Source of the DNA: Acheta domesticus
Taxonomy: Eukaryota; Arthropoda; Insecta; Orthoptera; Gryllidae
DNA: 64,000 nucleotides
Direction: 5' to 3'
NCBI GenBank assembly: GCA_031308135.1
Contig: JAHLJT010008756.1
Coordinates: 101,148,510 to 101,212,509 of the forward strand
Numbering within the stretch: the stretch's first letter is position 1; the number at the start of each line of letters is the position of its first letter. The notes beneath the pieces were generated by a model that worked only from the letters and a program-made list of their open reading frames with translations, ran no database searches and was not told where the DNA came from. Shown here one piece after another: positions 44,030 to 54,758 of the stretch. The position numbers and the translations under genes are program-made.

Positions 44030-44440
44030 GAGAAAGAAGCGATTCCGAGACTCGTAGCGGGTCCATTCAACTCAAGAGGGGTGGCGGACCGCTCCCCTCC
44101 CCTCAGGTACTTCATTCGGCTGCTACCACAGGGCGCTGCTTGGAGCGCGCTCGTTCGTCTGTTGTTCTTTCCGCTGCGAGTCACTCTCTCCGCCCCCAGC
44201 GCGCCCTCCAGGGCTCCGCCGCAGTTTTATCTCGACCCCGTGGAATTAAAGGGGCGCCTGCTGCGGGGAGCGGCACGGCCCTACGGGAAGCCCCCTCTCC
44301 GCTCGGTCTGCCCAAACACCGCGCGACGCGTAAAGCGAGTTCACGCGCCCATCTTCGCGCCGAGCGTTTCAGCGATTTACTAGAGTCAGAGAGAATCAGA
44401 GAAAGAGAGAGAGGGAGGGAGAGGAGAGACACACAAAGAT
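44030..44440. other. CpG-rich patch followed by AG-rich repeat
   Basis: 44030-44375 is CpG-rich with many GCGC and CGCC words. 44390-44440 is AGAG/GAGGG-rich. Overlapping open frames on both strands are compositional. No exon is supported. Confidence 0.45.
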
Positions 44441-44584
44441 GAAAACAGTGAAGAGAGAAACGTACAAGGAGATGAGAGAGAAGGAAGGCTAGGGGGAAAG
44501 CGAGGGGTTTCACACAAAGAGATTGAGATGTAAAGAATTGATTGACTACCGGGCCTAAAATGTTTCTGGGCCAATCAAATGCGG

Positions 44585-45120
44585 CAATAATTAGTCCCGT
44601 AAGTGAGGTGTATGTTTTATCATGGTACGTGGTGATGATCCTTCCGCCTCCTCTTCTGGATGGTAATATCCAGTGCCGACCTACACGTTGAATGGCAGTG
44701 TTTTCCCTAAACAGGTATCTCACACCAGCCGATCACCGCCTCAGCCGAGAGGAACTGTAAGCTCGGGGTTGTTCTCTTGATAAGTGTGATTGTGTGCTGC
44801 ATGTAAATGTGTGTAAGTAAGGAATAAGTAAAGGACGAAGAAGATGAAGGAAAGATCGCGTGCTGCCCATGTTCCGTTTATTAGTGTACTGTTCTGACAT
44901 TCGCCGGATGTTGATTGAAGAAACCACGGAAAACTATTTATCAGACCATTCGGCTGCCAGAAGTCTTCACCAGTCAGCGACAGCGGCTGAATTCGACCTA
45001 GCTATGTAGTTAGTGCCAACAGCCCTGCCACCTCGGTGGCCGTCGGGACTCGAATCTAGAACCTCCCGGACAGAAGCACTGCAGTGACATCAGTTAACGC
45101 CCTGAGCCACCTCAGCCGGA
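44585..45120 (-). mobile_element. SINE-1 copy 8, full length
   Basis: The minus-strand head at 45120-45045 has an A box 'tggctcagggcg' and a B box 'gattcgagtccc'. The body passes 'tggtttcttcaatcaacatc' and 'gtgttttccctaaacaggta' (plus sense), and ends at about 44585 with 'aattagtcccgtaagtgagg'. Confidence 0.75.
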
Positions 45121-45460
45121 ATGAAAAGAGTTGTGCAAACGGTGCAAGGAAAGAAGTGCTAGTCTAAAATTTATAGATAAGAGTAATAAGAAGGCAATAC
45201 TAAATCAAGTCGACGAGGCAAATACAGTCAAATAGATTAGAATAATATAACTAAGAGTACAAAAACTATACACAATGTATAATACCATAAAAATAAGCAA
45301 GGTACAAAAAGATATAAAATAAACAAAATTGTAAAATGTGGTAAGATAAAAAGGGAGAACATAAAATGAAGATCGTAAAGAGGCAGAATTAAGATGTTGC
45401 GAGACGTGGACGAAGGAGAAGGCAGTGCGAGGAAGAGAGAGGGCTGAATTGCAATGCAGG
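45121..45460. other. AT-rich, no gene seen
   Basis: About 340 bp of AT-rich sequence. Nothing recognised. Confidence 0.4.
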
Positions 45461-45680
45461 GCACGTTTCAGTGCAGGCGGCTCGAACGACGAGCGAAGTC
45501 GCTCCACGCAGAGCGGCAGGCCGCTCCGGCTGCGGCAGACGCAGAGGCAGGACAGGGGTGTCAGCGGCGCGGAGGGCGCGTGGGAAGGGGGTGATGGGCG
45601 TCAGAACCCAAGAAATAATGCCCTTGCGGGATGGCAGCAGGTGAGAGCCAGGCTGACTCCGCGTCCAGCGCGCAACAATT
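45461..45680 (+). promoter_or_regulatory. CpG-rich patch with possible first-exon donor
   Basis: A CpG-dense stretch in which 'gcgggatggcagcag' is followed directly by 'gtgagagcc' (donor at 45641). An ATG in good context at 45632 would give a tiny first coding piece, M-A-A, before the donor. CpG islands often mark promoters, but no second exon could be linked, so the reading is tentative. Confidence 0.2.
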
Positions 45681-45862
45681 GACGGGAATGGGTGAGAAGG
45701 AAGGCGATAGCACGACGGAGAGAGGTGGAGGTCAGAACGAAGAAGGAGTAATGGCAGACACAGGGAGAGGACAAGAATGAGAACGACAGTGGAGGCCAAG
45801 AACGAAACGAGACGGCTGAAGTGCGGCAAGGGAATCTGCATTCAGCGATATTTATGGAAAGA

Positions 45863-46332
45863 GGCTGGATGGCGACACCCGACGCCGGCCCTACCAGTCG
45901 GCTTGCAGGGTTTTCCCCAAAAAGGTAACGGCCACCAGGGGCACGCAAGCTCTAAACTTCCGACTGGTCTCCAATCATGTGTGGTAGTGTCGTGCATTTA
46001 ATGCATTTAATTGCATTTAATGCATTGTGTATGTAAGTAAGAAATTAAAATAGGAGAGGAAGGAAAGATACCCGGTGGTCTGTAGCCCGTTTGTTAGAAT
46101 ACTGCACCGGCATTCGCCTGGTGTTGATGAGAGAAATCACGAAAGTCTACCGATCAGAGCATCCGGTCGCTAGAATTCTCCTCCAGACAGTGGCTGAATT
46201 CCCCCTAGCTATCTAGCTGGGTCGAATTCCTGCCATCTGTGAGACTGGAAACCTAGCCCCCTTACGACCTCCCGATAAGAAACTCACTCTCCAGTGACTT
46301 CAACCGATGCCCTCAGCCACCTAAGGCGCTGA
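45863..46332 (-). mobile_element. SINE-1 copy 9, tail truncated
   Basis: The plus-sense reading enters at 'gctggatggcgaca' and runs to the head region 'gccctcagccacct'. A small tandem of 'atgcatttaat' words (45992-46026) sits where others have the 'gtgtgtgtaag' stretch. The head carries several extra bases. Confidence 0.65.
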
Positions 46333-46399
46333 GAGCACAGGGTAGTGTGCAATCACGTGTGGAAGCGAAGGTGAAGGAGCAGGCAAGAGAAGTGGTTGA

Positions 46400-46685
46400 A
46401 AGGACGAAGGGAGGCGAGCAGCGCCCACCGCAGAAGTGCGAAACCGGACGCGCTGCGTTCCGCGCGGGCGCGGGCGTGCCTTTTCATCGATAATGAAACG
46501 CGACGCGACGCGACGCGCTCGCTTGGCGGCGCTCCCCGCCGGCCCCCGCGGCGCGTCTGGCGAGCCCCACCTGGGGCGCTGCGTGACAGACGCGAGCTCC
46601 TCCTCAAAGGGCGAGACGCGCAGCCGCCAGGGGCGTGCTTCCTCTGCGCGGCGGCTGGCTCTCTGCCTATGGGCCTCCTAAATCA
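46400..46685. other. CpG-rich patch with CGACG repeat
   Basis: CpG-dense DNA including a CGACG run (46497-46520) and 'gccggcccccgcggcgcg'. Open frames on both strands are compositional. Confidence 0.5.
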
Positions 46686-46834
46686 CGGAGTTGTTCGCTT
46701 ACATGTAAGCTTCAGATTTTTAAATAAACTAATGTACAATATATTTATATAATAGCATGAATTAAGAAAGAATCAGACCACAATAACATGTATATATGTG
46801 TTAAAACATTAGCGGAGCCTGTTGTTCGGCCCTT

Positions 46835-46954
46835 TATCTCCCTGTTTCTCCTTCTCTCTCCCTTTCTCTCTGGTCTCTCACTCCACCTCTATCAATCCAT
46901 CTCTCTCTGTCCCTGTCTCAGTGTGCCTGAAAAGGTCTCTGTTTCTATCTCTGC
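46835..46954. repeat. Pyrimidine-rich TC repeat
   Basis: Long CT-rich run with 'tctctctccctttctctct'-type sequence. It is simple sequence, adjacent to a family C copy. Confidence 0.7.
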
Positions 46955-47245
46955 CGCTCTCTGTCCCTCTCATTCACATTTACTTGCAGATTCTGCACGT
47001 CTTTGAGCACGTGAGGTAATATCGAGAAGCGCAGGTCCACCAAAAATAAAATAGAATGTTCAAGAAGATCTCATCTTGTATATTACGGCATGAGAAACAT
47101 TTATTTGGGCATTTAGCCTCAAAATTTCAGTTTTTAATGCTCTAGAACGTATCGATTAGGAGTTATTTAATGATATAGATTCAAAAATCCTACCGAGTGT
47201 AGCGGGTTGCTTTTGACATGAATATTTAGTTTTTAATTCTACAGC
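46955..47245 (+). repeat. Family C repeat, copy 3
   Basis: Shares 'cttgcagattctgcac', 'atcgagaagcgcaggtcc', 'atagaatgttcaagaag', 'tattacggcatgag', 'tagcctcaaaatttcag' and 'ttttgacatgaatatttag' with the other two copies. Confidence 0.55.
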
Positions 47246-47789
47246 GCCAACTACCACCATTTTTTTGATATTTTAATAGTTATCTGCTTCGGGGTGGAGC
47301 TGAATCCAACAAAATAGAGATAATTAAAATTGGTCCTGTCAATCTTGAGTTATAAATGGTGTAACTAACCCGACTTTCTTTTATGTATATAGAATTGTAC
47401 TTAAGCCAACTTTCGGAAACACTTTTCTCATCTTGTGTGATCCACGTGGGTAGTAACTTTTAATAAGCCATTTTTCTTTTACAATTTCCTTACATTTCCT
47501 GTTGTCCTTAATTCTTTATTTTTATTTCTTATATTTCTTTTTGCATTACTGTAGATCCACTGAAGATGAGGAAAATGCTCTGGAAAGATGACTTCGGGTA
47601 CTAATGTTTTAATACGCACTAAAACTTCTGTTGTTGTGATTTGATTCTCTCTCAATTCATATTATGGAGTATCACAAGACATCTGCTACCAGCGCTGAAA
47701 TTATTCTTGTATATTTATTTATATAAATACAAATTTATAAATTTAAGATCAATAATCATTGTTAAATCAAGGGATGAGAGAGTATTTCG
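47246..47789. other. AT-rich, with a degenerate retroelement-like motif
   Basis: Mostly anonymous. At 47559-47590 'cactgaagatgagg' and 'ctctggaaag' resemble the motif pair seen at 50701, which often lies near retroelement ends. Confidence 0.25.
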
Positions 47790-48030
47790 TGTTTCTTGAT
47801 GGGTCAACTACTTTGCTCATTAGTGTCACAAGTGGATTGTTTGTTACAGCCGGGAGATGGAGGTGTTCCTAGCCCCGCTGGAACGTGGACATTCGACGCC
47901 GAACGGGGCACTGCTTCACTCGCAACAAGCTCTAAGATCCCGACTGGTCTCACAATGTGCGGTAATGTAGTGCGTGTTGGTGAAACTGTACGTGTGGGTG
48001 AAAGGAGAGAGGAATGGCAAAAAGAGGGGC
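47790..48030 (-). mobile_element. SINE-1 copy 10, tail half
   Basis: Plus sense: 'gggtcaactactttgctcat', 'ccgggagatggaggtg', 'aagctctaagatcccgac' and 'gcggtaatgtagtgcgtg'. The head half is missing, and unrelated sequence follows. Confidence 0.6.
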
Positions 48031-49240
48031 GAATGACTTTGGAAGGGAGAGGATGTAGCAGATCCCTTCTCTGTACAAAGGAATTCATGACGCACTGGGC
48101 CGTGTCTCCCTCAGGGGTGGTGGAGGGTGAGGGATGTGGCTTCTCAAAGAAGGAAACAGAATTTTGACTGAAGACAACACGGTTTAATTATAATGAATAA
48201 CATTGCACTTACTATCTATTTACTATTAATACAGATGGTGCCAACCAAAGTTGATTATGACTGAATGAATTATATTTATACAAATGTCTTGATGCAAATA
48301 AATTGAAACAGAAACATGAAAATTAACGTAGATGAAGACGTTTTTTAATAGTGTGTCTCTTGTACTGATGAATAGTAATTGTTCGGTTCCTGGCACGTAA
48401 CCCTCTATCCACACGGCATGAAAGTCCAGAATGAAGCATATTCCTTTTCAGATGCAGGTGGGTGTGAAGTGTAGTTTTCTGCGTTGCACAGCAGAACCGA
48501 TGTCGAAATGCAAGCTTCCCACAGAGTCCAGCAATTGCAGGACGCATATACAGCGCCGAAACAGGACCACAGCAGTACCAGACAATTGCTCCCAAACGGC
48601 AGCAGTACTGGAAGGCAGCGACTCACGAGGATAGCTTACAGCAGTTGGGCGGGAAGGCAAATGCCGCACAACACATACTGATGTAGAGACGGTATGCAAT
48701 GCTGACACACTCGAAAGTGCCTAAATACACTGCTGAAGCACATACTTGAGATTGACAATGGCAAGTACAGTTTGACTGAAGTTTTAAGCAAAATGTACAA
48801 TACAGACGTAACGAAGTCTGCCCATCGAAGATCTGCCGAAGGCAGCGGTGTCTCGACAAGGTTGATATCAAGAAGAATTGTAATGAATGAGAGTACATCG
48901 CTAGTCGAAGGTAGGAGAACTGCCGAGGGCAGAATAGTTAGGTAGAGTAACATCAAGAAGAATGAGCCAGGTCGGGGAAGGAACTTGTTTGCTCGTAGAC
49001 GGGGTTTTGCTTTCAAGACTGTGTTTAGCGGCGTGCAACGAAGTGTTTAGGGGTTGAGGCTTCTTCGTTGGCGCCTTCCAGCGAACGCCCCGGCGACCCT
49101 CTGAAGGTCTTGCGACACGCAAGTTAAAGGGCGCGGCCATCCGTTGAAGGTCGGGGTGACGTCAATATGGCGAGGACTTTTGCGATGCGAACGGGACAAA
49201 GACGTCTCAAGAATTGGGAAGGAAAGTGTAGGGGGCGATC
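48031..49240. other. Mixed-composition DNA, no gene established
   Basis: About 1.2 kb with several overlapping short frames (48405-49140) on both strands, none with a known domain. A word pair 'tctgccgaaggcagcg' / 'actgccgagggcagaat' (48833 and 48921) suggests a small diverged duplication. Confidence 0.35.
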
Positions 49241-49490
49241 CGCTTGTTAAGGTACCGGTCTGCTTTTCGTCCGGTATTGGTCATAGGAACTGTTTGGTAT
49301 TGGTCGGAAATCGACCAGAGCAGAATGCCACTGGAATTCTCGTCCGTATAGTGGTTGAATTTTCATCCATCCATCAAGCATAGTAATTAGTATCGAAATT
49401 CTGCCCACGTCAGGACTGGGCCTATAAGACCTCCAGATAAGAGACGTTGGTTGCATCGGCAATGGTAGTCGCTGACCCATCTCAGCCGCT
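49241..49490 (-). mobile_element. SINE-1 copy 11, head half
   Basis: Plus sense: 'cttgttaaggtaccggtct', 'gaccagagcagaatgccact', 'ttctgcccacgtcaggact' and the head 'gctgacccatctcagccgc'. The tail half is missing. The B box is degenerate. Confidence 0.6.
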
Positions 49491-49764
49491 CTGTAACTCA
49501 TACTTACACATTTTACAAAGCAATAATATAGGGCGGTCCTAAGGTTCACTCAGCCTTCTTTCCAAATGAGTACTGGTATTTACTGATTTTATTAACAGTA
49601 AATATTAGGTAAAAATATCCGGCTGAAGCATGACGCTTGGCACGCCATCTTCATCCCATTTCCAAGACAGTCTAGACACCCGTGGTACTGTACAGAGGGC
49701 CGTGGAAGTGGGTTGTTATCGGAGAAGGCTAAATGGTTGGAGGGTTCTGGGATGAGGGAGGGGC
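49491..49764. other. Anonymous spacer
   Basis: About 270 bp between a SINE-1 half copy and a family D end. Nothing recognised. Confidence 0.35.
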
Positions 49765-49858
49765 AAAACTGAAAGCTCGAGACCAGAATATAAAGAATAG
49801 AAAATTAACTAGTACGAGAAAGTCTATGCCGCTCTCTGACACCACTAGTTACTTACTT
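49765..49858 (+). repeat. Family D repeat, 3' terminus only
   Basis: 'gaccagaatataaagaatag', 'aaaattaactagtacgag', 'aaagtctatgccgctctctg' and 'acaccactagttac' correspond to the last 90 bp of the copy at 20355-21850. Confidence 0.55.
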
Positions 49859-50899
49859 TAATGTTCGTTCTTTCTGCGACGCACTATGTATTATGTTGAC
49901 CAAATATTTTAAAACAGTTTGGAATGTTTTTTTTTGACAAAAATATAAGCGTGATGGGGAAAAAATGCACCTCAAATGCTCTCTAAACATGAAACTGGCC
50001 AGCATTATGACAAGTAATGTTAGACACTAAACTGATGTTTAAGTGGCAATATACATTTTCATAGACCGTCAACAAGTGGCTCTTCATCTACACCGGGAAT
50101 GTTTATCGACCACTCGAGGAAGTTAAAAAGTAACAAGCAGAAGCGTGTTACCTGAAAGAAATACTCGATTATAACTAAATAAATTTTTTCTTCCTCGTAA
50201 ATAAGAAGTTGCTTAACACGTTCACTGTTATCACAAATAATTGCTGTACTTCATGTACATGAATTATTTGTACAAGGTCCCATTATCCTATATGATTCCA
50301 GTGCAGAAATACTTGAAATTATATTTTAACACATTGGACTTGCGGTCTCCGAATTAAATATTTAGTGAACTTGGGCTAAAGTATACAGGAAATTCAATAT
50401 GTCTGATAAAACGATTGATCTTTGTTTTAGATATATTTCGTCATTATTATTGTGGTATCGAAATGTTTGTTTCTGCGTGGCTGTAGCTGTGTAATATATC
50501 TTACGTATCCCTATAGTTGTTTTAAATAATGAAATGGAAGTTAATGAGATATTTTGTTTGTCGATAGAATGATGAAAATAAGATGAGACTGAGTACTGGT
50601 GTACGAGTAATGTGAAGTGTAATATTATGTAATTGACCAGAGTACTAATGTAAGTAACTAAACAACTTGTAAGTAGTATGAATTTAACCTATATTTCTTG
50701 CCTGATGATGAGGCGAACTGTCCTCGAAACGTCGTAAAAAATGTCAAAAGAAGATTGAAGAATAAATGTGTTTAATTCTTTAATGAGACTAATGTGCTGT
50801 CTATAATCAAAATGATGAACAGTCAACCTATAAAAGTATACTACGGGAAGACAACGAAATTGAAGGATTCTGAAAACTTCAATTTTTTATTTTATTTCT
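49859..50899. other. AT-rich, one retroelement-type end
   Basis: No gene. The only notable spot is at 50701-50766, described separately. Confidence 0.4.
50701..50766 (+). mobile_element. Possible retroelement 3' end with hammerhead-like core
   Basis: 'cctgatgatgaggcg', a short loop and 'cctcgaaacgtcg' place CTGATGA and GAAAC around a GAGG/CCTC stem, followed by AATAAA at 50761. A canonical hammerhead has the stem directly after CTGATGA; here three extra bases (TGA) intervene. Similar motifs are common next to Penelope-like and other retroelements in arthropods, from general knowledge. No coding part is present. Confidence 0.3.
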
Positions 50900-51025
50900 T
50901 CCGCTAATAGATACGTTTAAAAGAATGGATGAAAGTCTCATTTTCTTTGAATTGGGAATTTTCGAAAATTGCAAAAGTTTCAAATAATGAAAGGAAGTAT
51001 GTGCTGTTTGTATCACTACTTTATT
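50900..51025 (+). repeat. Family D repeat, short 3' fragment
   Basis: 'gtctcattttctttgaattg', 'gaattttcgaaaattgcaaa' and 'ggaagtatgtgctgtttgta' match the last part of family D. Confidence 0.45.
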
Positions 51026-51059
51026 GTGTATGTATAGTTATAAAATCAAAACATGCGGG

Positions 51060-51260
51060 CAAGAGGGCTCTGGTGGGTCTGCCTTGTGAAAATAGACAGC
51101 CTCCGTGCTCGCGGCCGCCGCGGCGCATCGCGACCTTCGCGCCGTCGATAGTTCGGCGGGACGGCGCCCGCAAACTGCACCGTGTTAATGGACTGCGGCG
51201 GGCCACATAGTGCGTTGACCTGTTGAGCCCCGATACTACAGGGCGCGCCCACAGTCGTTG
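51060..51260. other. CpG-rich patch
   Basis: CpG-dense stretch ('cgcggccgccgcggcgc') flanked by AT-rich DNA. No exon supported. Confidence 0.45.
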
Positions 51261-51639
51261 AACCGCTACTTGCAGCACACTGGTTATTCACGTGTAGGTA
51301 CAATTATGTAATTGGAAAAATAACCTACCAAACGATTTTTTTGTGACTTACGAAAAATACTTTCAAGGTATTGGATTACAGCATGCGAACTATATTCTGC
51401 ACTCATGTAGAGCCATTGGAGACCAGTCACATTGTTATTCCATCCCTTTAATTTTACCGAAATTTGAAAATATTTTAAAATGCGAATCAATGAACACAGT
51501 GAAAGATATTAAATGAAATATTCAAACGCACTCGATATAATTTCACAAGAGGTAAATGCGAGAAAGAAAGGACAATCACAAATGAGATAAGTGCGAAACG
51601 CTGCAATGCCTGTTTGTAGCAGTGACGGAGATAGCTCTT

Positions 51640-52670
51640 CCTTCTCTGTTCGCGAGACGATGAGCGCTCAGGGCCAAGGCCAGAGGGCCCGCGGAGGCAG
51701 AGGCGAAACGCGGAGCAGGGGAAAGCGCAAGAAGGTGAAGGAGAAAAGCAAAGAGCAGTAAGGGAGGAGCAACAGAAGCGAGGCGACTCAGGTGAGAAAA
51801 CGAGGAAGTTAGAAGCGCGTGGTAGCGGTAGGGGAGGTGCAGCAATGGCTCGCCGCCTTGGGCGAGTCTCCCCCGCTGCCGCCGACCTCGCGCCAACCCG
51901 TCCCCGCTCCGGCCACGCCCCGCCCCGTCCCCGCACCCACCCGCCGCCTGCCGCCTCCGCCTCGCGCCCGCTTCCACCCACGGCCACCGCCGCCGCCCTC
52001 GCCCTCGCCCCGCTCCGACCCCGCCCCCGCCCTCGACCCGCCCCGCATCCACCTACCACTGCCGCCCCGCCTCGCGTCGTTTCCACCACGGCCACCGCTG
52101 CCGCCCTCGCCCCCGCCCCGACCCCGCCCCGCCCTCGACCCCGCCGCCCCGTCCTCGCATCCACCCACCACTGCCGCCCCCGCCTCGCGCCCACTTCCAC
52201 CACGACCACCGCCATCGCCCTCGCCCCCGCCCCGCTCGGCCCCCCCGCTTCCACCGCCACCGCTGCTGTCCCCGCCTCGCGTCCGCTTCTACCACGGCCA
52301 CCGCCGCCGTCCCCGCTCTCGCCCCGCCCCCCCCCTCTTCCGCTGCCGCCTCCGCCACCGCTGTCTCGGCGAGATGAAGGAGCGTCGCGAGGAAAAACTT
52401 TTATTCATTTCCAGTGAGCGGCGCAACCTGCGCGGGGGAGGTTGGGGGTTCAAAGAAGAGCTCCGTCTGGAGCGCGTTTGTCCTCGTCCCCCGCCCGCAG
52501 CCCCTCCCTCCGTCCCCGCGCCCGCCCCCCGCCCTCGCCACCGGCGCTGGAGACGTCGCGTGGCAAGCGGACTGCCAGAGGCAGCGCTGCCAGAGCTTCT
52601 GCCTCGGCTCCGACACAGCTTCGCTTCCGCGGACAAATCCAAGCCCTGCCGCACGGCCCGGCCACTTATA
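51640..52670. repeat. C-rich low-complexity CpG island
   Basis: The core at 51850-52370 consists of CCGCCCCCGCCCTCGCC-like words in imperfect repetition, with recurring 'ccaccgccgcc' and 'cgcgcccgcttcca' themes about 100-120 bp apart. The shoulders are CpG-rich. Proline/arginine frames on plus and glycine/arginine frames on minus run open in several phases, which is compositional. It is the mirror image in base content of the G-rich tract at 15.8 kb. Confidence 0.75.
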
Positions 52671-52779
52671 CATTGTGATTCAAACGAGGAGTGGATAAAA
52701 ATGTACATAGTGTGTACTTGTGAACAACATGCAAAACAATTCGATAACGATGTGCAATTCCAAAGTTGTCATGAATACA

Positions 52780-53512
52780 GAACCTCTGACCGGAGGACCC
52801 TAGGATTTGAGACCCGACGGTGGATCGCAGGAATTTCGACATTACATAGCTTCCTCAAATTCAGCCACTACTTATACTTCGGTTTTTCTTGTCTTGGCGC
52901 ACGTAGGGAGTGTCAATAAAATGCAATATCTCACGGTATTTCGCGTCGTTCTCCTTTGTGCCACCAGGAGTCGCATGATCCCACTGCTCGATACAGTCGT
53001 GATCATACGACTCCTAGCGGCATAACAGAACGACGCGAAATACCGAACGACGAGATATTCCATTTTATTGACACAATTCCCGTGCGCCAAGAAGAAAAAC
53101 GGAAGAATAGAGGAGAATTCTAGCAGCCAGGCGTCTCTGATCAGTAGTTTTCCGTGGTTTATCCAATCCATTTAATGGCAATGCCAGAGCAGCAGTACCC
53201 TAACAAATGGGTCACGGACAGCGATATTTCCTCCTCTTCCCTTTGCCTGTCCTCACCCCTTACATATGTTTACATACACTACTCTACCACACATGTCAGG
53301 AGACCAGTCGGGAGCTTACAGTTTGTCCCGGCTTGGACGGTGCCGAGATAGTGAAAGATATCTGGATGGGAAAAACCCCGCGTACCGGACATGGAGGTCG
53401 GCGTTGGATCTCACCATCAAGCGAGGAAGTTTATCACCACCATTCGCTACAATTTACGAGACTAATGACCATAGCTGTTGACGCGCACCAGAAATACAAA
53501 ATAATCAATGAA
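52780..53512 (+). mobile_element. SINE-1 copy 12, split by a MITE
   Basis: The head region has 'acctctgaccggagg' and a B-box-like 'ggatttgagacccg'. The body to 'aaattcagccactact' is then interrupted at 52875 and resumes at 53108 with 'gaggagaattctagcagcc', 'tagttttccgtggttt' and 'gtcccggcttggacgg'. It ends at 'gttgacgcg' near 53485-53512. Without the insert it is about 500 bp. Confidence 0.7.
52875..53107. mobile_element. Foldback MITE variant, TA duplication, inside SINE-1
   Basis: The ends 'tacttcggtttttcttg' and, read back from the right, 'ttcttccgtttttcttc' are flanked by TA on both sides. Arms pair over most of the length ('gtgtcaataaaatg' with 'cattttattgacac', 'cggtatttcgcgtcgtt' with 'aacgacgcgaaatacc'). 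The interior ('ccaccaggagtcgcatgatc') resembles the MITEs at 29597 and 57024, so it is a relative with altered ends. Confidence 0.7.
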
Positions 53513-54455
53513 TCCACAACCTAATTGGTTGTGTAGTTTTTGGCAGACTACATATGCTTACTCCAGAAAAAAGACGGTTACTTTCACTCCTCTGTTGTTC
53601 ACAAACTTTTTAACTGGTTCTTCATGCAATATGTCTCATAAGTAACTCAATATCTGAAATTAAGTCGATTCAATTTTGCTTCGTGTATCACGCCACAAAA
53701 TGACTTCCTTCAGCAGATCATTCTCTATTATAGCTATAGGAGTTTGGAATATCTACCAGCAAGTCTAAAACACTTAAACACTTCCCGTAACATTACAAAC
53801 TGATATTAACTACTTGAGTAACGAATAATGCCATGTACTAGAATGGCGTTAACATCCTCCCACAATCTCCAAACCTTCCCAGTTTCCCACCTTCCGGACG
53901 CCGCTCCCGCTGAACGCCATATCATCCTTAATTCCTTTAATTCTTCAATCTCACAATTTTCTCCCATATCTCAATACTCTAGCCTTATCTTCCATTCCCT
54001 TCCACATCAGCTAAATTACTAACAATAAAAAAGTTCTGTATATCCTAATATAATTGTTTCCAATATAATACACAAAAAGTGATTATCAACGCTCCAGATA
54101 AGACATACTGTTTGCTATTGTAATATCGGCACATGCCAGCCAAATTTTCGGCTGGGCACGGAGGCTGTTGGACACATGGGACGGACAAAGGCACTGGAAA
54201 GTGGACCAAGCGGAGCGGGCACTGGCACCGGACCCCCGTGTGCGACAGGTGGTCCTGCTGCCTGTAGAGGGTCTGAAGGCGATCACGTGATCGCCAAAAT
54301 AAGTTAACAGAGACAGAGGCAGTTGGTATTCAGAGCACCTCGGTAGCAGACATGTATGCTCGCCCGAGACGGGAGTGCAGTTCTTGAGACACGGCGTGTG
54401 AGAAACACGAGTGTCGGGCCACTGCACCGGCGCGGTAAAGCGTTAAGGTGGGGGA
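53513..54455. other. No gene seen; right half of mixed composition
   Basis: 53513-54090 is AT-rich with nothing recognised. 54090-54455 is balanced, with a 113-codon minus-strand frame lacking a known domain. A perfect short palindrome 'ggcgatcacgtgatcgcc' lies at about 54271-54288. This part may be the interior end of the LTR element suggested next. Confidence 0.35.
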
Positions 54456-54611
54456 TGCACTAGCCCAAGGGACGGGGAGCAGGTGCGTAGGAGTCACGGA
54501 TGGTTACTGGCGAACACAACCCCAGAGCTGTACATTGTAAATAGTGTAAATAAACAAATTTGTACATAGAGCTCGTGTTTGTGTCGTCATTTCGGGTACC
54601 ACGACGCCACA
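54456..54611 (+). mobile_element. Candidate short LTR (about 156 bp)
   Basis: A purine-rich tract 'aaggtggggga' (54445-54455) is followed by TG. The segment ends ...CA near 54611 and contains AATAAA (54549-54554) 60 bp before its end. Those are features of a 3' or solo LTR of a Ty3/gypsy-like element. No second LTR, primer-binding site or pol frame is visible, so the call is weak. Confidence 0.25.
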
Positions 54612-54758
54612 CTATTTTTGTTCCGTTATCATTATTTCTGTACTAAAGATGTTAGGAGTCAAGCTCAAAATAAAATCTGCTCCATGGTATCAACCAGCTA
54701 CCTAAGGAGGCAGATTAGGAACTATCGGTGCCTCTATAATACGTGGGGCATTCAATAA

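Noticed and set aside
51487..52919. Long proline- or glycine-rich frames, up to 366 codons
   Set aside because: Multiple phases are open at once in C-rich low-complexity DNA. No domain is present.
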